Below, one piece after another: positions 1-8,579 of a DNA stretch of 64,000 bases. The stretch covers positions 1 to 64,000 of the forward strand of contig NZ_FOHB01000010.1 in NCBI RefSeq assembly GCF_900111375.1, given 5' to 3'. Position numbers and translations under genes: made by a program. The notes beneath the pieces were generated by a model. The model saw nothing but the letters and a program-made list of their open reading frames with translations, did not search any database and was not told where the DNA came from. The number at the start of each line of letters is the position of its first letter. Position 1 is the stretch's first letter. This DNA is from Pedococcus cremeus. Its GTDB lineage: Bacteria; Actinomycetota; Actinomycetes; Actinomycetales; Dermatophilaceae.

Positions 1-151
1 CCTGACGGCTGATCATGTCCGTCTCGAGGCGCACCAGCTCCTCATCGAACACGGGGGGCCCGGGCCCCTCGCTGGTCTCCGGAAAGTACCTGTGAGGGTC
101 CTGTGTTGCTCCGTCGAGCGAGATGAGGGTGTACAAGACGATCTTCGACAC
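1..151 (-). CDS. RibD-C/DHFR-like family reductase, N-terminal part only
   Basis: Only the first 50 codons lie in the window; the gene runs off the left edge. Read from GTG at 151 the peptide starts VSKIVLYTLISLDG and stays open through HRYFPE to the edge. A first beta strand ending in SLDG is typical of the RibD C-terminal / dihydrofolate-reductase-like family of small NADPH-dependent reductases. An AAAGG motif lies about seven bases before the GTG. The fragment carries no catalytic residue I can judge, so the family call rests on this N-terminus alone. Confidence 0.6.
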   Translation of the reverse strand, partial: MSKIVLYTLISLDGATQDPHRYFPETSEGPGPPVFDEELVRLETDMISRQ

Positions 152-710
152 AGCGAGCCTTTCGTCGGAGCTTGTTCTTGGATTGACTCACGCGCTTCGT
201 GGAACTCATCGTCCGGCCGGTCCTGCAGCGGCCGGACGAGGTCGTCCGCGGCGGACTTCAGCCAGGCGATCGAAACGGACTTGTTTGCCGTTGAACGCTT
301 CTCCGAGCGCGAACTGACGGCGGGCCACGAGTAGGTCTACCCGCGATGGGAACCGTTCGAGTAGCGCGCACATCTGCCGCTGACCGCGCGCTCGACTGTC
401 GCAGATCAGGTGGCGGATGTCCGTTGCGCCAACCGATGGAGCAGAGACTGCTGGCCATCGGATGCTGAACTGGGCTCTAAGGGATCAAGGCGCCGGCTCC
501 GCCGGCGCACGGCCTGCGGGCGGCGCTGGCGCTCCGGCCCAGGCGAGCCCACCCTCGGGCCTCCGCGACGCCACAGCCGGGCCCCGCGCCCAGGCGACAG
601 ACGCGATGCGCAGTTCTCGGCCGCAAGCCGACTTCCCAAGTGGACATGCGCGCTCGGACTGCCGCATGAGGGGACCTTCGCCTGTCGGACGGCCATGCTT
701 TGATCCGCGA
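152..710. other. Gene-poor stretch with possible coding remnant
   Basis: No complete gene is convincing here. On the minus strand, between about 160 and 330, one frame has a run of codons ending in G or C (AWLKSAADDLVRPL, then DRPDDEFHEARESI) but no start codon, so it may be the tail of a decayed gene. A perfect 8-bp inverted repeat with a three-base loop, GCGCCGGC tcc GCCGGCGC, lies at 490-508 without a following T-run. The rest looks like non-coding spacer. Confidence 0.4.
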
Positions 711-1115
711 ATGCACAAGGTCGTTGTTGGCGCGCTGGTTCGTGAAGGCCGAGTCCTACTCGTGCATCGGAGCCCCAACAAACGTGCGTACCCGGACGTG
801 TGGGATCTGCCCGGTGGGCTCATCGAGGCCGGCGAGTCGGAACTTGGCGCGCTCACGCGAGAACTGCACGAAGAGCTCGGCGTGCACATAGCGACGGGCT
901 CGGCGTCCCATCTCTGTCGGGTGGCCGCGGGACCTGCGGAAGAGCCGGCACTCCTGAGCGCTTGGCTTGTGCGTGACTGGCAGGGAACGCCGGCGAACGT
1001 CGCACCCGAGGAACACGACGACATCGGATGGTTCGGCCTTCAGGAGCTGCCTCCTCCGGCCCACGCAGTCGTGCGCACGGCTCTGGTGGAGGCGATGCGG
1101 AGCCACCGCGCCTGA
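711..1115 (+). CDS. Nudix hydrolase
   Basis: A 134-residue hydrolase of nucleoside diphosphates linked to another moiety X. The Nudix box is perfect at residues 36-58: G at 36, E at 42, then RELHEELGV from 50, giving the Mg-binding REUXEEXGU core. The size is normal for a single Nudix domain. The frame is open upstream to 417, but family members begin right at the first strand (MHKVVVGALV), so ATG 711 is preferred; no strong ribosome binding site supports either start. Substrate cannot be predicted; roles range from mutagenic nucleotide clean-up to NADH or sugar-nucleotide cleavage. Confidence 0.85.
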   Translation: MHKVVVGALVREGRVLLVHRSPNKRAYPDVWDLPGGLIEAGESELGALTRELHEELGVHIATGSASHLCRVAAGPAEEPALLSAWLVRDWQGTPANVAPEEHDDIGWFGLQELPPPAHAVVRTALVEAMRSHRA

Positions 1116-1290
1116 ACTACGACCGCGCTGTACTCGGCATGTCCCTGCGCTCACACCCGTGAGTCCAACTCGAAGCTCGGGCGGAAAGCCGTCCAGGACT
1201 GACGCCCACGCTTAGACAAGGTCATCGGTTGCGGCGTTGAGGCGGAAAACGCCTTGTCGCAGCGCGTGACAGCCTGCTTGGCTGCGGGCC

Positions 1291-1812
1291 GTGACCGAAC
1301 TTCACACACCGCGCCTCACTTTGCATGCGGTCGACACGGCAGAGGCTGAACGCATCGTCGCGCGTCGCGCCGCAGCGGGGGACGTCTGGGCAGACGACTT
1401 CCCTTTCGAGGGTGACGTCCTCGGCGTCACGGCGTTCCTCCGGGCTGCCTCAGCTCATGGCAACCCGCAGCCCTTCGGTCACTACCGGATCACCCGCAAT
1501 GCCGACGGGCAGGCCATCGGGGGCATCGGCTTCAAAGGCCAACCCCGCAACGGATGCGTTGAGATCGGCTACGGCCTTGCCCCGTCGGCTCGTGGCCACG
1601 GCTATGCCGCGGAGGCACTGACCGCTCTCCTGACCGTCGCGGCCGATCACGGCTTGTTCCGGGTTGTCGCCGAGACCGACAAAGACAACCTCGCCTCGCA
1701 ACGCACGCTGGAGCGTGCGGGTTTCCGGCAGTCGGGCGCCGACGACCACCGGTACCTCTATGAAGCGCTCCTCGACAACTCTGAGCAACGAGTCAGCCCA
1801 GACCCCAGCTGA
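1291..1812 (+). CDS. GNAT family N-acetyltransferase
   Basis: A 173-residue GNAT protein that would transfer an acetyl group from acetyl-CoA to an amine. It starts with the RLTLHAV strand common in RimJ/RimL-like members, and the acetyl-CoA pyrophosphate loop is seen as SARGHGYAAEAL (R-x-x-G-x-A type) in the middle. The C-terminal part NLASQRTLERAGF is the usual motif preceding the last strands. The GTG at 1291 is the only sensible start. It stands alone between a Nudix gene and convergent VOC genes. The acceptor is unknown: a ribosomal protein, amino acid or drug are all possible. Confidence 0.85.
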   Translation: MTELHTPRLTLHAVDTAEAERIVARRAAAGDVWADDFPFEGDVLGVTAFLRAASAHGNPQPFGHYRITRNADGQAIGGIGFKGQPRNGCVEIGYGLAPSARGHGYAAEALTALLTVAADHGLFRVVAETDKDNLASQRTLERAGFRQSGADDHRYLYEALLDNSEQRVSPDPS

Positions 1813-1908
1813 CCGCTCCGGTCACCGATGCGCTGGCCGCACTGCACCTCCGTGGGGCGCGGCTCTCGTCCGGGCCGTCAGCGACGAGGACAAGGGGGCG
1901 CCGAGGGG

Positions 1909-2304
1909 TCAACCCTGGTACCCGACAAGCCAACGCACACCGAATCGATCTGTGACCTGTCCGTCGTGGTCCCCCCACGGTCTCGCCTGCAGGGGATCGA
2001 GGTCGATGCCACCGTCGCTCAGCGCAGCGAACCATTCCTCGAGCGTGGCCGGCTCCGCAGTGCCCAACAGGGCAAACAGCACTCCTTCGAGCCGCACTCC
2101 GGGCTCACCTGAGGCCGCGTCGGAGGCGAACAGGTCCACCGGCCCGCGCAGCATTCCGTGCGCGATGGCCTCGGCAGGTCCGTCGTCACGTCCGAACTCC
2201 CCGAAGGTGTTCAGCACCAACTCGCCGCCGAACACCTCCTGGTAGAAGGTGAGCGCCTCTCGTGCCGTACCCGGGAACGAGAGGTAGGGCGTCAGTCTGG
2301 TCAT
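1909..2304 (-). CDS. VOC family protein (PhnB/glyoxalase-like)
   Basis: A 131-residue protein of the vicinal-oxygen-chelate fold, PhnB-like subtype: it opens MTRLTPYLSFPG with AREALTFYQEVFGG and closes with the paired-strand motif WGDHDGQVTDRFGVRW. Such proteins can be dioxygenases, isomerases or resistance proteins, and many are uncharacterised. ATG at 2304 is chosen because AGAAGG lies nine bases upstream; the in-frame ATG at 2313 overlaps that ribosome binding site. The convergent GNAT gene ends about 100 bases away, and a second VOC gene lies upstream on the same strand. Confidence 0.8.
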   Translation of the reverse strand: MTRLTPYLSFPGTAREALTFYQEVFGGELVLNTFGEFGRDDGPAEAIAHGMLRGPVDLFASDAASGEPGVRLEGVLFALLGTAEPATLEEWFAALSDGGIDLDPLQARPWGDHDGQVTDRFGVRWLVGYQG

Positions 2305-2457
2305 GCAGGGCATCCTTCTGTTGGTGGTGGCGTGGACAGCCGATTCTCGTGCTTCCTCGAGGGTGGACGGCCGGAGCCCGGGATTCTCATCGGTTCATCC
2401 CGAGGTTGTGATCCACGGGAGAATGGACCGCTTGAGCCCCGAGGCAGCCGGAACGTG

Positions 2458-2868
2458 TCAAAGCACCAGACAGAAGGGGTGACCCGCCGGGTCCGCGAGC
2501 ACGTAGAGGGGTGCGTCCTCCACATGAGTGCGGTCATGCAAGAGCCGGGCTCCCAGCTTCTCGGCACGCTCACGGTGCCGTTCCAGCTCCTCGAGCGACC
2601 GGACCTCGAAGTCCATGTGCATCTGCATCGGAACCACCTCGGACGGCCACGTGGGAGGCGTGGTGTCCTCCTTCTTCTGGATCGTGACCACTCGGCTGCC
2701 GTTGTCGTCGAGCAGGACGATCCAGTCAACTTCGTCAGGGCTGCCATCACTGGGCGGCTTGTCGCGATCCCGGTAGTGCAGCCCGAGGAGCTCGCGATAG
2801 AACTCGGCCAAACCGCGGCAGTCGCGCGCGTCGATGGCGGTGTGCAGAAGGACCGGATAGTTGGACAC
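2458..2868 (-). CDS. VOC family protein (glyoxalase/bleomycin-resistance type)
   Basis: A 136-residue single VOC-domain protein. Residues near the start (LLHTAIDARDC, then LAEFYRELLGL) form the first beta-alpha unit, MQMHMDFEV supplies the second module strand and the C-terminus ends DPAGHPFCLVL, the signature of the glyoxalase-like clade often annotated as bleomycin resistance or DUF-type VOC. GTG 2868 is chosen because AGGAGG lies seven bases upstream; the longer open frame to 2934 has no support. It may be cotranscribed with the VOC gene downstream (about 150 bases away). Ligand unknown. Confidence 0.82.
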   Translation of the reverse strand: MSNYPVLLHTAIDARDCRGLAEFYRELLGLHYRDRDKPPSDGSPDEVDWIVLLDDNGSRVVTIQKKEDTTPPTWPSEVVPMQMHMDFEVRSLEELERHRERAEKLGARLLHDRTHVEDAPLYVLADPAGHPFCLVL

Positions 2869-3050
2869 TGTGACGCCTCCTGACTGGTGAGGTCCCTCAC
2901 CGTAGCGGCCGGCACGCGGGTCGCTGATCGGCATGAGCGGACTTCCCTGGCCAAGAGTGACGCCCCCGCCTGGACCCGAGTCGCTTCACGAGCGCAGCGA
3001 AGATCGCCAACCCCCTGAGGGCGTCCTCCGCTGCGGGTAGGTTTCGCAGC

Positions 3051-3779
3051 ATGGCCGGCACCGCGGCTGGGTCACGACGGGCGAGCCTGGATCCTGGCCG
3101 CTGCCTGGCCCAGGCGGTCGGCTTCCTCGTGCTGTTCGCCCTGGCCCGGGCTTTTGGCCTGCTCGGTCCACCGGTGGTGTCCGCGAGCATCCTCACCCTG
3201 GGGATGGTCCTGATCGCATGGCGTTCCGGCGCCACCGTTGACGACCTCGGCCTGCGCCGCGACCGCCTGCGGAGCGGGCTGCTCTACGGCTTCGCCGCCT
3301 TCGCCCTCGTCCTGCTCGTGTTGGTCCTCGCGGCCGCGATCCCTGCGACGCGCGGCTTCCTCCACGACACCCGGGCGGAGATCGACGGTGGGCAGCTCGC
3401 CTACGAGGTCGGTGTGACGATCGTGCTGCTGACGGCGGTGCCGGAGGAGCTCGCCTTTCGAGGCGTTGTCCTGGGGTCGGCGCGCAGCCTGTGGGGTTCG
3501 AGGTATGCCGTGCTGCTCAGTTCCGGCCTCTTCGGCCTGTGGCACATCGAGCCGACGGTGAAGACGATGTCGGGCAACAGTGCGGTGGGAAGCGCCTCCA
3601 GCAGCACCGGTGGTCAGGTCCTGCTGGTGCTCGGTGCCATCGCCGTGACCTTCGTCGCCGGTCTGGTGTTCTGCTGGCTGAGGCTGCGGTCGCGCAGCCT
3701 GGTGGCCCCCTTCATCGCCCATGTGGCCACCAATGGCCTGGCCCTGGTCGTGGCCTGGGTCATGCTCCACCGACGCTGA
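3051..3779 (+). CDS. CPBP family intramembrane metalloprotease
   Basis: A 242-residue polytopic membrane protein of the CAAX prenyl protease 2 / bacteriocin-processing (CPBP, ABI) family. The three family motifs are present: EELAFRG with the glutamate pair at 132-133 and Arg 137, FGLWH in the next helix, and an H-x-x-x-N motif (HVATN) near the C-terminus. Six or so hydrophobic segments are visible. In bacteria such proteins cleave membrane substrates or confer self-immunity; no peptide precursor gene is visible beside it, so a housekeeping role is more likely. ATG 3051 follows a weak GTAGG. Confidence 0.82.
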   Translation: MAGTAAGSRRASLDPGRCLAQAVGFLVLFALARAFGLLGPPVVSASILTLGMVLIAWRSGATVDDLGLRRDRLRSGLLYGFAAFALVLLVLVLAAAIPATRGFLHDTRAEIDGGQLAYEVGVTIVLLTAVPEELAFRGVVLGSARSLWGSRYAVLLSSGLFGLWHIEPTVKTMSGNSAVGSASSSTGGQVLLVLGAIAVTFVAGLVFCWLRLRSRSLVAPFIAHVATNGLALVVAWVMLHRR

Positions 3780-3848
3780 TCAGACGTAACGGCCCCGGAC
3801 TTGAGCGACCCTGGGCCGCTTCTGGGGAAAGGAGGACCGGCTGGCCGC

Positions 3849-5618
3849 TCACTCCACCTTCGCGATGATCTGCTTGAGGTCGTTCAGCTCCCCGGTGGTG
3901 ATCCCGGTGGGGCGCATCACGGCATACCAACCGTCGACGTACTCCGTCGTGTACTTGTGACCGTGGCCGCCCGGAACCTCGGTCGCGAACGGCAGGTCGG
4001 CAGTCACCTGCCAGAACGTCACGAAGGGCATCCACACCATCCTCTGCAGCACGTCCTTCCCGGGTGCCTCGCCGATCCAGTCCGGCTGCTTGAGGATCAG
4101 CCGCGGGCTCCACCAGACGATCGGGTCGGAGGCGTGCATCAGGTACAGGACCCTGGTGCCGTCCCACGGCTGGTTCTCCGGAGGGATGGCGGTGCTGGCG
4201 TCGGAGGTGAACCGCACGGTCCGGCCGCCCTTGTAGACCGGCTGGACCTCGCGGCTGCCGGGGTCGCGGTTGTCTCGGAACTCCCCGAACAGGGTGTTGA
4301 AGTTCGGTGGCCCGGCGAAGACCGTTCCGGCGGTGCGGTTGCGCAGGTCGTACTCGCCACTGAAGGCCGTCTCCCCGCCGAAGGACCCCAGGCTCTCCCC
4401 CGCGACGAAGAGCCGCGGTCGCCGTGCCTGGGGCAGCTGGGACCAGCGCTCGTAGACCGCGTCGAACAGTGCCCGTCCGGCCTCGCGGGCCTTCTTCTGG
4501 TCGACCAGGTACGAGAGCCACGAGGGCAGGTAGGAGTACTGCATGGCCACAGAGGCCGTGTCACCACTGCTGAGGTACTCGATGCTGTCAACGAGGGCGG
4601 GGTCGACCCACCCGCTGCCCGTCGTCGTGATGACCACCAGGTTGGCCCTCTGGAAGCCTCCGGCGCGCTCGAGGTCCTTGACTGCGAGGGCGGCCCGGGA
4701 CTCCGCATCGTCAGCTGACGTGAGGCCGGCATACGCACGGACCGGCTCCTGCGCCGGACGGTGCACGACGGCCTCGATGTCGCTGGCGGTCGGACCCTCT
4801 CCCGTGAAGGCGCGCCCCTGCCGGCCGAGGGAGTCCCAGGCCACCAGCGAGCCCGGTCCGCCCGAGCGGAGATCCGTCGTGGGCCGGGTCGTGCTCTCCT
4901 TGGTGGTGGTGTCCCGCACGGAGAAGGCCTGGTCCATCGCGCCCACGAAACCGTCGAGCAGGACACCGGTGACGAGCAGCCAGACGGTGGCGAACGCCAG
5001 GACCCAACCGGTCGCAGCGGCCGCCCGCCGCCCGAACCAGCGACTGAGCAACGAGGCCAGCCAGCGGTACAGACGCCGAATCCCCCGACCGATCTGCAGG
5101 AACAGGAGGAAGAAGAGCGCGGCGACGAGCGGCGAGAGGACGACGAGCGCGACGTTGTAGTCCGTGACGCCCATGAGGCCGCGGATCTCGTGCTGCCAGT
5201 ACTGCCCGAGACCGAAGAACACCAGCAAAAGGACGGCGGCGCCGATGAAGAACGTCCGCCAGGCCCACGGTCTGGGTGGCCGGGCGTCCCGGTCGGCGTA
5301 GGCGCGCCAGATCCAGGCGACGAGGACTCCCAGCCCGTAGCCGATCGCCGCGTCGATCCCGCAGATGATGCCCTGGATGATCCCACCCCGCGGAAGCAGG
5401 GAGGGGGTGAACGACAGGGCTGCGAAGACCACCGCTCCCCACGCCCCCGGGAGCGTGAAGTGGAGCACCCGTCGGGACCTCCCACCCCCGTGGTGGGCGC
5501 CTGGGCTCTCCGTGCCATGCGGAGCAGACGCGCCGGGCCCACCCCCACGTTCGTCGATGGTGTCCTCAGAGCCCGACTCCGTCGCCGTCCCGATGATGTC
5601 CGATGTCGAATCAGCCAC
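3849..5618 (-). CDS. Membrane-anchored alpha/beta hydrolase (Abhydrolase_9 family)
   Basis: A 589-residue protein: an acidic cytoplasmic N-terminus, four or five membrane helices (about residues 60-230), then an extracytoplasmic alpha/beta-hydrolase domain with nucleophile elbow GESLGS (Ser 409). The C-terminal PGGHGHKYT probably supplies the catalytic histidine. The two-part layout matches the actinobacterial family with Abhydrolase_9_N and Abhydrolase_9 domains. GTG 5618 is chosen because AAAGG lies seven bases upstream and the codons before it read as non-coding. Its substrate is unknown; an envelope lipid or ester role fits its neighbours, a PAP2 phosphatase and a lipid kinase. Confidence 0.8.
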   Translation of the reverse strand: MADSTSDIIGTATESGSEDTIDERGGGPGASAPHGTESPGAHHGGGRSRRVLHFTLPGAWGAVVFAALSFTPSLLPRGGIIQGIICGIDAAIGYGLGVLVAWIWRAYADRDARPPRPWAWRTFFIGAAVLLLVFFGLGQYWQHEIRGLMGVTDYNVALVVLSPLVAALFFLLFLQIGRGIRRLYRWLASLLSRWFGRRAAAATGWVLAFATVWLLVTGVLLDGFVGAMDQAFSVRDTTTKESTTRPTTDLRSGGPGSLVAWDSLGRQGRAFTGEGPTASDIEAVVHRPAQEPVRAYAGLTSADDAESRAALAVKDLERAGGFQRANLVVITTTGSGWVDPALVDSIEYLSSGDTASVAMQYSYLPSWLSYLVDQKKAREAGRALFDAVYERWSQLPQARRPRLFVAGESLGSFGGETAFSGEYDLRNRTAGTVFAGPPNFNTLFGEFRDNRDPGSREVQPVYKGGRTVRFTSDASTAIPPENQPWDGTRVLYLMHASDPIVWWSPRLILKQPDWIGEAPGKDVLQRMVWMPFVTFWQVTADLPFATEVPGGHGHKYTTEYVDGWYAVMRPTGITTGELNDLKQIIAKVE

Positions 5619-5784
5619 CGACGTGCCTTTCCTCCGCGGGCGACCCTGCACCCGTCCCACTCCATGAGAGCCGCAGCGCACAGGACCGGCATCGTCCGGC
5701 GCGAATGAGAGGGCACGGCCAGCGGCCCCCGCGTCGTCAACGGGCCAGCGGCCCCCGGGTCGCCGACGGGCCAGTGGCCCCCGA

Positions 5785-6414
5785 TCACCGGAGGTGGCGC
5801 GCCGCTCGTGACACCAACCGCCCCAGGAGGGCCCCCGCGGTCGCCCCCGCGACGACGTCGCTGGGGTAGTGCACCCCGGTGTAGACGCGGGAGAAGGCAA
5901 CGGCCGAGGCGGCCACTCGGAGCGGCAGCCGGAGGGCCGGCCAGACGTCGCCGACCGCGATGGCGAAGGCCGCGGCCGAGGCGGAGTGACCTGAGGGGAA
6001 CGACGTCGATGACGGCATACGCACCCATCGGTCCGGCGGGACACCGAGATCCTGACGGTCGGGCCGGCGCCGCCCGGCCAGCTTCAGGGGCTGGTTGACC
6101 ACCAAGGAGGCCGTTCCCACGGCCACCAGGCCGGTCACGGCGGCACGACGACCGCGAGGTCCGCCGGCCAGCGCGAGGACGCCGGCGACGACGAACCACG
6201 GCTTCGAGTGGTTGGCGTAGCGGGAGAGCCGCCGCAGCGGCTCGTCCAGCAGCGGCGTCTCCAGCTGCGCCACGGACCGGTAGACGGCGCGGTCGTAGTG
6301 ACCGAGGTGGTTCAGGAGCCGCGCCGACTGGTCGCGGAGCGCTGCCCCGTGCGCGGCACCACGACTGCCGAGCCGCCGTGCCAGCCCTTCCTCCACCGGC
6401 TCCCGGGGCTCCAA
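5785..6414 (-). CDS. PAP2 family phosphatase
   Basis: A type 2 phosphatidic acid phosphatase of up to 209 residues. The three catalytic motifs are intact: KLAGRRRPD (K-x6-R-P), PSGHSA, and SRVYTGVHYPSDV (S-R-x5-H-x3-D). Several membrane helices separate them. It would dephosphorylate a lipid phosphate or undecaprenyl pyrophosphate at the membrane. The first codon is TTG at 6414, four bases after the amphi-Trp gene; GTG at 6396 with GGGAG just upstream is an alternative. It is third in an operon with a diacylglycerol-kinase-like enzyme, which makes opposite lipid phosphorylation reactions neighbours. Confidence 0.85.
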   Translation of the reverse strand: MEPREPVEEGLARRLGSRGAAHGAALRDQSARLLNHLGHYDRAVYRSVAQLETPLLDEPLRRLSRYANHSKPWFVVAGVLALAGGPRGRRAAVTGLVAVGTASLVVNQPLKLAGRRRPDRQDLGVPPDRWVRMPSSTSFPSGHSASAAAFAIAVGDVWPALRLPLRVAASAVAFSRVYTGVHYPSDVVAGATAGALLGRLVSRAARHLR

Positions 6415-6418
6415 CGCG

Positions 6419-6637
6419 TCACCAGGTCAGCTCGATCTCGAGCTCGCTCTCCTCGTCGCCGACCTCGACCTCCAGCTTGAGGTCGACCTCGTCCGGGACG
6501 TGCACGGTGATGCGCATGCCGCCGCGTTCGAAGACGACCTCGTTGTTGCGCGCGAGTGCGTCCGCGAGGTCCCTCAGCCGGGCCGCGGCGTCCTCGCGGC
6601 TCAGCCGTTCCTTGTCGGCAATCTCGATCAGGTCCAT
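6419..6637 (-). CDS. amphi-Trp domain-containing protein
   Basis: A 72-residue acidic protein, MDLIEIADKERLSREDAAARL followed by alternating hydrophobic/charged strands (KLEVEVGDEESELEIELTW). The order helix then amphipathic strands with a terminal tryptophan matches the small amphi-Trp domain family, whose function is not established. The stop codon of the upstream diacylglycerol-kinase gene (TAG at 6640-6642) lies inside the ribosome binding site AAGGAGG of this gene and only two bases before its ATG, so its translation is coupled to the kinase. The pairing suggests a regulatory or accessory role in lipid phosphorylation, which is inference. Confidence 0.75.
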   Translation of the reverse strand: MDLIEIADKERLSREDAAARLRDLADALARNNEVVFERGGMRITVHVPDEVDLKLEVEVGDEESELEIELTW

Positions 6638-6639
6638 GT

Positions 6640-7941
6640 CTACCTCCTTGGTGTGGACCCTGCGGGTGTCTGGTCGCGACCCAGGGCGATGCGGGCCAGC
6701 TCGGCCAGCCCGGCGAACATCCCCTCGGGGACCATCGCCGACGGTGACGCGCCGGGGTGCCGTCGGGCCACGCGAACCTGCAGGACCCCCGGCCTGATGT
6801 GGAAGTGCAGCGGCGGTTCGAGCACCACCTTCTCGCCGTCGATGCCGGCGGGCAGAGGATGGTCCGCCTCGACGTCGAAGGTGGGCGCTGACCACTCGCG
6901 CCAGGGGCGCTGCGAGGAACTGCCATCGGCGCCGGCACCCGTGGGCCTGCCGACCACCGTGATGCCGAGGAGTCCGTCGTCGATCCGGGGCCGGGTCCCC
7001 GACCCCACGGCCCGACCGAGCCGGTACCGGTTGTTGGAGACCAGCACCGCCGCTCCCCCACGGTGCTCGTGTCCGCCAGGGCCGCGCCACCGCATGTCCG
7101 GTTCGGTGACGTCGGGGCCGAGGACGTCGGGCACCGTGTCGAGGAGCGTGCGGAGCTTCGCGTCGCGGTAACCGGCCCGCTGGACCGCTTGCGCGTAGAG
7201 CCCGAGCGAGACGTTGTTGACGAACACGCGGCCGTTGACCTCGGCCAGGTCGACCCGGCGTTCACCCCCGTCCACGAAGGCGTCGAGGGCGCCGACGACG
7301 TCGTCGCGGTCGACTCCCAGGTCCAGCGCGAAGTGGTTGCGCGTACCGGCCGGCACACACGCGTACGGCAACCCGCAGGCAGCCGCGACGGCCGCCACGA
7401 TCGCCTGCGAGCCGTCGCCACCGGCCATCGCGAGTCCGTCCGCACCGCGCTCGACCGCACCCCGGACCAGGGTCTCGAGGTCGTCACCGGGACGCAGCTC
7501 GATGGGCTCGATCCCTCGGTGGGCCGCCTCGTCGGCGAGCCTGAACCGCTCGGCCTTGCCGCCACCGGACCGGGGGTTGAAGAAGAGCACGGGGTGACGC
7601 GGAGCCGGCGCCCTCGGCAGGTCGACATGGACGTGGATGGCGGCCCTGGCTGCACCGACCGTCGCCACCACCCCGGCCACGACGAGCGCGTCGGCCAACG
7701 GCGTCCCTCGGGTCACGACCAGGACCAGGGCTCCACCGAGCGCCGCCGCAGCGACCGCCAGGCCGGCCACCCGGGCGACGCCCCGCCGGACCACGGCATA
7801 CCAGGCGGAGACCCCGGCCACGAGCACGAGGCCCAGCAGGAAGAGTCCTCGGGGGAACTCCCTCACGGCGACGACGACGGCCAACACGCTCGTGGCCGCG
7901 CCCAGCACCAGCGCGAGGCCTGCCAGCCATCGCCGCGTCAC
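6640..7941 (-). CDS. Diacylglycerol kinase family protein with membrane N-terminus
   Basis: A 433-residue protein. The first ~105 residues contain three or four membrane helices; then comes the DAGK catalytic domain with FFNPRSGGGK, the nucleotide-binding MAGGDGS loop and PAGTRNHFALDLG, all canonical. It would phosphorylate diacylglycerol or another lipid (sphingosine/ceramide kinase-like) with ATP at the membrane. The start is GTG at 7941; no strong ribosome binding site is visible. It heads a tight operon with the amphi-Trp protein and a PAP2 phosphatase. The extra membrane domain is unlike the minimal soluble DgkB type. Confidence 0.85.
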   Translation of the reverse strand: MTRRWLAGLALVLGAATSVLAVVVAVREFPRGLFLLGLVLVAGVSAWYAVVRRGVARVAGLAVAAAALGGALVLVVTRGTPLADALVVAGVVATVGAARAAIHVHVDLPRAPAPRHPVLFFNPRSGGGKAERFRLADEAAHRGIEPIELRPGDDLETLVRGAVERGADGLAMAGGDGSQAIVAAVAAACGLPYACVPAGTRNHFALDLGVDRDDVVGALDAFVDGGERRVDLAEVNGRVFVNNVSLGLYAQAVQRAGYRDAKLRTLLDTVPDVLGPDVTEPDMRWRGPGGHEHRGGAAVLVSNNRYRLGRAVGSGTRPRIDDGLLGITVVGRPTGAGADGSSSQRPWREWSAPTFDVEADHPLPAGIDGEKVVLEPPLHFHIRPGVLQVRVARRHPGASPSAMVPEGMFAGLAELARIALGRDQTPAGSTPRR

Positions 7942-8125
7942 GGGACCACGTCCGCGTCCACGGCGCCCCTCGTGGGACGTCGGTCAGGACTTCGGGGTGG
8001 CGGCACCCTCGGACCGTAGGCCGCCGGCACACAGACCGGCATCACGCAGCACGGGTGATTCCAGCCTGGACGGCGTGCCCAGCGGGCATCGGTCGCGTCA
8101 TCGCGGCATACCCGTGTATGCCGTG

Positions 8126-8362
8126 GAGCAGCCGAGGCTCCGGCAGCCACTCCCCGACGTAGTCCTCACGCCGCCGGGCCAGCGTGCGGAGCCGGTTGGG
8201 TGCCTGGCGGGTGACGATCCGCACGAGGTAGGCCCGCGGGTTCTGGACCTCGGACTGCCCGTCCTCGCACAGGTCTGCCCACCGCAGGCAGGTCTCCTGC
8301 ATGACGTCCTCGGCGTCGGCGGCGGAGCCGAGCATCTCGTAGGCGACCCGTACGGTGTGCCG
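8126..8362 (-). pseudogene. Remnant of an ECF sigma factor (region 2)
   Basis: About 79 codons read as the conserved region 2 of an ECF sigma factor of the SigJ/ECF41 kind: VAYEMLGSAADAEDVMQET, then NPRAYLVRIVTRQ. The upstream codons in the same frame make no sense, and after WLPEPRLL the frame runs into unrelated residues and stops, so region 4 and the SnoaL-like C-terminal domain of that family are missing. No start codon with a ribosome binding site is present. This is best read as a decayed gene truncated at both ends. Confidence 0.7.
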
Positions 8363-8449
8363 GCCTACGGCTGATGGGGCTCTCGGCACGGGGCCTGCTC
8401 GGTACGCGCAGCGACCCGGTCGGAGTGGGAGCCGATCGTGCTCGAGCGC

Positions 8450-8579
8450 TTCAGCGTGGTCTGGCCCCCCGAGCAGGCCGACTGAAGCGGGACGTGGGTC
8501 CTTGGGCTCTGTGGAGCGCTTACGGCCCGTCAGAGCGTAGGGGCTGGGTTCACATGAGCCGCACGGAAGGGAGATCACC
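8450..8579 (+). repeat. Leader of cupin gene, copy 1 of a tandem duplication
   Basis: This leader resembles the leader of the second cupin gene at 9019-9173. Shared blocks are CTCGAGCGCTTCA, then CCTTGGGCTCTGTGGAG (8499-8515 here), then ATGAGCC and CACGGAA before the ribosome binding site GAGATCACCATG. Since the conservation extends well beyond the start codon, the duplicated unit (about 570-595 bp) contained regulatory sequence as well as the gene. The shared blocks are candidate promoter or leader-RNA elements. Confidence 0.7.

Noticed and set aside
417-710. N-terminal extension of the Nudix gene to ATG 417
   Set aside because: The extra 98 residues are low-complexity and the domain begins directly at 711, so the extension is not likely to be translated.
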